Source: Stenotrophobium rhamnosiphilum (GTDB taxonomy: Bacteria > Pseudomonadota > Gammaproteobacteria > Nevskiales > Nevskiaceae). From it: a DNA stretch of 64,000 bases. The DNA lies in the NCBI RefSeq assembly GCF_003052265.1, contig NZ_QANS01000001.1, forward strand, positions 706,169 to 770,168, written 5' to 3'. The translations under genes and the position numbers were made by a program. How positions within the stretch are numbered: the stretch's first letter is position 1; every line of letters begins with the position of its first letter. Of the stretch, positions 61,193 to 64,000 are shown one piece after another. The notes under the pieces were generated by a model, which did not search any database, was not told the DNA's origin, and saw nothing but the letters and a program-made list of their open reading frames with translations.

Positions 61193-63868
61193 ATGAACGC
61201 TGTTAAGACAACGTGTCCTTACTGCGGGGTCGGGTGTGGCGTGCTTGCCGCGCCGCGCAAGGATGGCGGTGCGGATATCTCCGGCGATCCGCAGCATCCT
61301 TCCAACTTCGGCAAGCTCTGCGTGAAGGGTTCTGCGCTCGGCGAAACGCTGGGTGATCACGGCCGTCTGCTGTATCCGCAGATGCACGGCGAGCGCGTGG
61401 GTTGGGATGCAGCGCTCGATCACGTTGCGCAAGGATTTCGCAAAATTATTGATGAGCATGGCCCTGACGCCGTGGCCTTGTATGTCTCTGGTCAGTTGCT
61501 GACGGAGGACTACTACGTCGCCAACAAGCTGATGAAGGGCTACGTTGGCACTGCCAACATCGACACCAATTCGCGACTCTGCATGTCTTCCGCTGTTGCA
61601 GGACATAAGCGCGCATTCGGTGAAGACTTGGTGCCAATCAGCTACGAAGATTTGGAGTTGGCCGATCTTGTGGTGTTGGTGGGTTCCAACACTGCATGGT
61701 GCCATCCAATTCTTTTTCAGCGAATCGTCAAGGCGAAAGAACAACGCCCAGAGATGAAGATCGTTGTGCTTGATCCACGTCGCACCGCAACGTGCGAGTT
61801 AGCTGATCTGCATCTGCCGCTGCGTGCTGGCACTGACGTGACGCTGTTCAACGGTCTGCTGACTTATCTGCATCAGCATGGCGTCGTTGATACTAAGTTT
61901 GTTGATGGTCACACGACTGATGTTGAACGAACGTTAGCGATTGCCGACAACACCGCAGGCGACCTGCGCTCAGTAGCGCGTGCCTGTCGCATCGAGCCTT
62001 CAGTGCTCGGCGAGTTCTATCGGATGTTCGCGCGTACTGAAAAAGCCATCACTGCTTTTTCAATGGGAGTGAACCAGTCCGGCGCCGGTACTGACAAGGT
62101 CAACAGCATCATTAACTGCCACTTGCTGACAGGCCGCATCGGCAAGCCCGGCATGGGTCCGTTCTCAATCACGGGTCAACCTAATGCAATGGGCGGTCGC
62201 GAAGTGGGCGGCCTTGCCAACATGTTGGCTGCACACATGGAACTGGCTAACCCAACGCATCGCGAGATCGTGCAAGAGTTCTGGAAGAGTCCTGCCATCG
62301 TTGCTAAGCAGGGCCTGAAGGCAGTTGATCTGTTTAATGCGATTGATGAGGGCAAGGTCAAAGCCGTATGGATCATGGCGACCAATCCGGTAGTTTCACT
62401 GCCGGATGCGGACAAGGTGAAATCCGCGCTGAGCAAATGCGAGTTGGTGGTGGTCTCCGACATCATCGAAAAAACTGACACTGCCGCTTATGCACACGTA
62501 TTGCTGCCCGCCGCAGGTTGGGGTGAGAAAGATGGCACGGTGACCAACTCTGATCGCCGCATCTCACGTCAACGCGCGTTCTTGCCGCTACCCGGAGAAG
62601 CGAAGCCAGATTGGTGGATCATTGGCGAAGTCGCCAAGCGCATGGGTTACGCGGAAGGTTTTAATTTCAGTGGCGCGCATGAAGTGTTTGATGAGCATGC
62701 GCGTCTGTCGGCGTATCGAAACGAGGGTTCGCGCTGTTTTGATATCAATGGATTAAGCGGACTCGATCGCCAAGGCTTCGATGCGATGGATCCCATACAG
62801 TGGCCAGTGCTTGCCGACGCAAAGGGAACGCCACGTCTGTTTGAGAATGGCCGTTATTTCCACGCTGATGGCAAGGCGCGTTTTATCCCAACGCCGCCAC
62901 GTGGCCCAGCCCATGCTACCGACGCAGAATTTCCACTGGTGTTGAACACGGGTCGTATCCGCGATCAGTGGCACACGATGACGCGAACCGGCCGCTCGCC
63001 GAAACTGGCGAGTCATATTCCCGAGCCCTTTGTAGATATGCATCCACACGATGCGTTGATGAGCGGCGTGCGTGATGGTGAACTAGTGCGCGTCGCTACA
63101 CGCTGGGGCGCCTTGGTCGCACGTCTCAAGACAACGCCAGAGCAGGGACGCGGCGCGGTGTTTGTGCCGATCCACTGGAACAATCAATTTGCTTCAGACG
63201 CACGCGTCGGCGCTTTGGTGAATCCGGCAGTCGATCCAGTTTCTGGCGAGCCAGAGTTCAAGCACACGCCAGTTCGAGTAGAGGCATTTGGTGTTGCGTG
63301 GCACGGCTTCATCCTCAGTCGCGATGCGCTGGATGTCGATGGCGTCACTTGGTGGACGCGCATTCAAGGACAGCAATTCATTCGCTATGAATTGGGCGGA
63401 CGCGGCGTGGTGCAGAACTGGAACGAACTCGGACGCACGCTGCTCAATGCAGAATCGCCAGATGCAGATTGGCTGGAATATTCAGACAAGACCGCAGGTA
63501 TTTATCGCGGTGTGTTGATGGATGGCGAACGGATCAAAGCGTGCATCTATGTTTCGCCGCGCCCTGATTTGCCTTCACGTGCTTGGCTTTCAGGTTTGTT
63601 CGGCAAGAAGAAACTTGAAGACATTGATCGCGTTGGCTTGCTGATTGGCGAGCCTGTAAACAAGCAGGCGGACACAGGCCCTACGGTTTGTTCCTGCTTT
63701 GGTGTGGGGCGCAACACGATCACGGATGCGATCCGCAAACGCGGTCTCAAAACGGCAGGCGAGGTGACGGCTTGTCTCAAGGCAGGCGGCAACTGCGGCT
63801 CTTGCGTGCCAGAGATTAAATCACTGATCGCTCAGTGTGCGGCAATTGCGGAAGAAACTGCAGCCTGA
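61193..63868 (+). CDS. nasA: assimilatory nitrate reductase catalytic subunit
   Basis: An 891-residue molybdopterin enzyme. It starts with the 4Fe-4S motif CPYCGVGCGV and GKLCVKG, then bis-MGD-binding domains (GSNTAWCHPI, MGVNQSGAGTDKVN, NTGRIRDQWHTMTRTG). At the C-terminus (about 830-885) is a BFD-like [2Fe-2S] domain (VCSCFGVG, GNCGSCVPEI). It reduces nitrate to nitrite in the cytosol. It needs the moa/mob products encoded upstream. A REPIN-like palindrome begins 2 bp after its stop. Confidence 0.96.
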   Translation: MNAVKTTCPYCGVGCGVLAAPRKDGGADISGDPQHPSNFGKLCVKGSALGETLGDHGRLLYPQMHGERVGWDAALDHVAQGFRKIIDEHGPDAVALYVSGQLLTEDYYVANKLMKGYVGTANIDTNSRLCMSSAVAGHKRAFGEDLVPISYEDLELADLVVLVGSNTAWCHPILFQRIVKAKEQRPEMKIVVLDPRRTATCELADLHLPLRAGTDVTLFNGLLTYLHQHGVVDTKFVDGHTTDVERTLAIADNTAGDLRSVARACRIEPSVLGEFYRMFARTEKAITAFSMGVNQSGAGTDKVNSIINCHLLTGRIGKPGMGPFSITGQPNAMGGREVGGLANMLAAHMELANPTHREIVQEFWKSPAIVAKQGLKAVDLFNAIDEGKVKAVWIMATNPVVSLPDADKVKSALSKCELVVVSDIIEKTDTAAYAHVLLPAAGWGEKDGTVTNSDRRISRQRAFLPLPGEAKPDWWIIGEVAKRMGYAEGFNFSGAHEVFDEHARLSAYRNEGSRCFDINGLSGLDRQGFDAMDPIQWPVLADAKGTPRLFENGRYFHADGKARFIPTPPRGPAHATDAEFPLVLNTGRIRDQWHTMTRTGRSPKLASHIPEPFVDMHPHDALMSGVRDGELVRVATRWGALVARLKTTPEQGRGAVFVPIHWNNQFASDARVGALVNPAVDPVSGEPEFKHTPVRVEAFGVAWHGFILSRDALDVDGVTWWTRIQGQQFIRYELGGRGVVQNWNELGRTLLNAESPDADWLEYSDKTAGIYRGVLMDGERIKACIYVSPRPDLPSRAWLSGLFGKKKLEDIDRVGLLIGEPVNKQADTGPTVCSCFGVGRNTITDAIRKRGLKTAGEVTACLKAGGNCGSCVPEIKSLIAQCAAIAEETAA

Positions 63869-63869
63869 T

Positions 63870-63939
63870 GTAGGGCGGGAGCATCCCGCCTTTCGCGCAT
63901 CAAGACTTTCACGCGAAAGGCGGGATGCTCCCGCCCTAC
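63870..63939. repeat. GTAG-headed perfect palindrome (REPIN-like)
   Basis: Perfect 28-bp arms (GTAGGGCGGGAGCATCCCGC and on) around a 14-nt loop. It could also stall transcription between nasA and the convergent gene. Confidence 0.85.
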
Positions 63940-63942
63940 AAA

Positions 63943-64000
63943 TTATCGTGCGAGTTTCTGTACCAGTAACTGCGTGAGCGGCTTGAGGAAGTAAGTGCCG
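63943..64000 (-). CDS. 3' end of a leftward gene (partial)
   Basis: Open reading frame entering from the right edge and ending at TAA 63943-63945; the last residues read GTYFLKPLTQLLVQKLAR. Too short to assign. In other genomes a siroheme or nitrate-regulatory gene may follow nasA, but this piece cannot be matched to one. Confidence 0.45.
   Translation of the reverse strand, partial: GTYFLKPLTQLLVQKLAR

Overview
The window reads as chromosomal DNA of a gammaproteobacterium. Gene order around lepA-lepB-DUF4845-rnc-era-recO-pdxJ-acpS, a gacS/barA-type kinase divergent from cysM-rlmD, and nagZ-hpt-mtiP matches the Pseudomonas-like layout. The lipid/sterol-type catabolic genes, DUF1302/DUF1329 proteins, integron-like cassettes and GTAG-headed palindromes would fit a Nevskiales/Solimonadaceae- or Xanthomonadales-related organism. 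That placement is an inference from gene content, not a measured one.

Layout. (1) 1-4945: an AraC regulator divergent from an SDR / acetoacetate-decarboxylase-like / old-yellow-enzyme / PF10118 hydrolase operon. (2) 4970-6650: an island of three small leftward membrane-protein genes, with one good attC site, one degenerate one and 29-nt repeats; it looks like a remnant integron cassette cluster without an integrase. (3) 6914-18034: a second AraC regulator, preceded like the first by a conserved three-hairpin terminator-ended element. It is divergent from SDR - Baeyer-Villiger monooxygenase - patatin hydrolase - DUF1329 - sulfatase - DUF1302 - DUF1214 - DUF1254. This is the most interesting block: a VirS/mymA-like core joined to an envelope module that could take up and process a hydrophobic, possibly sulfated, substrate. 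(4) 18278-18353: a leftward tRNA-Ala(UGC) with mismatched stems. (5) 18524-26871: a DegQ/MucD-type protease, a glutaredoxin-like protein and the lepA-to-acpS housekeeping run. (6) 26884-36126: hybrid kinase, cysM, rlmD, CYTH, L,D-transpeptidase, nagZ, hpt, mtiP and a TAXI binding protein.

(7) 36147-51552: mixed single genes and short operons: DUF815 ATPase, alcohol dehydrogenase, LLM flavoprotein, K+ channel - M48 protease - AIM24, ettA, DUF4124, MAPEG, a cysteine-rich small protein, a rhomboid-fold protein, acyl-CoA dehydrogenase, and aguA/aguB split by a fatty-acid-hydroxylase gene. (8) 51708-63868: molybdenum cofactor genes (moaA, moaD, moaE, moaB, mobA) followed by nitrate assimilation (NarK-type transporter, a sigma-54 promoter, nirB, a nirD-FAD reductase fusion, nasA). 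The cofactor genes supply molybdopterin for NasA, so this is one functional supercluster. A 750-bp gene-free stretch between moaB and mobA holds an inverted pair of about 250-bp repeats. Two GTAG palindromes bracket nasA, and a leftward gene is cut by the right edge.

All calls come from reading sequence and motifs. No database search was run, and family names rest on recognisable motifs and neighbourhood.
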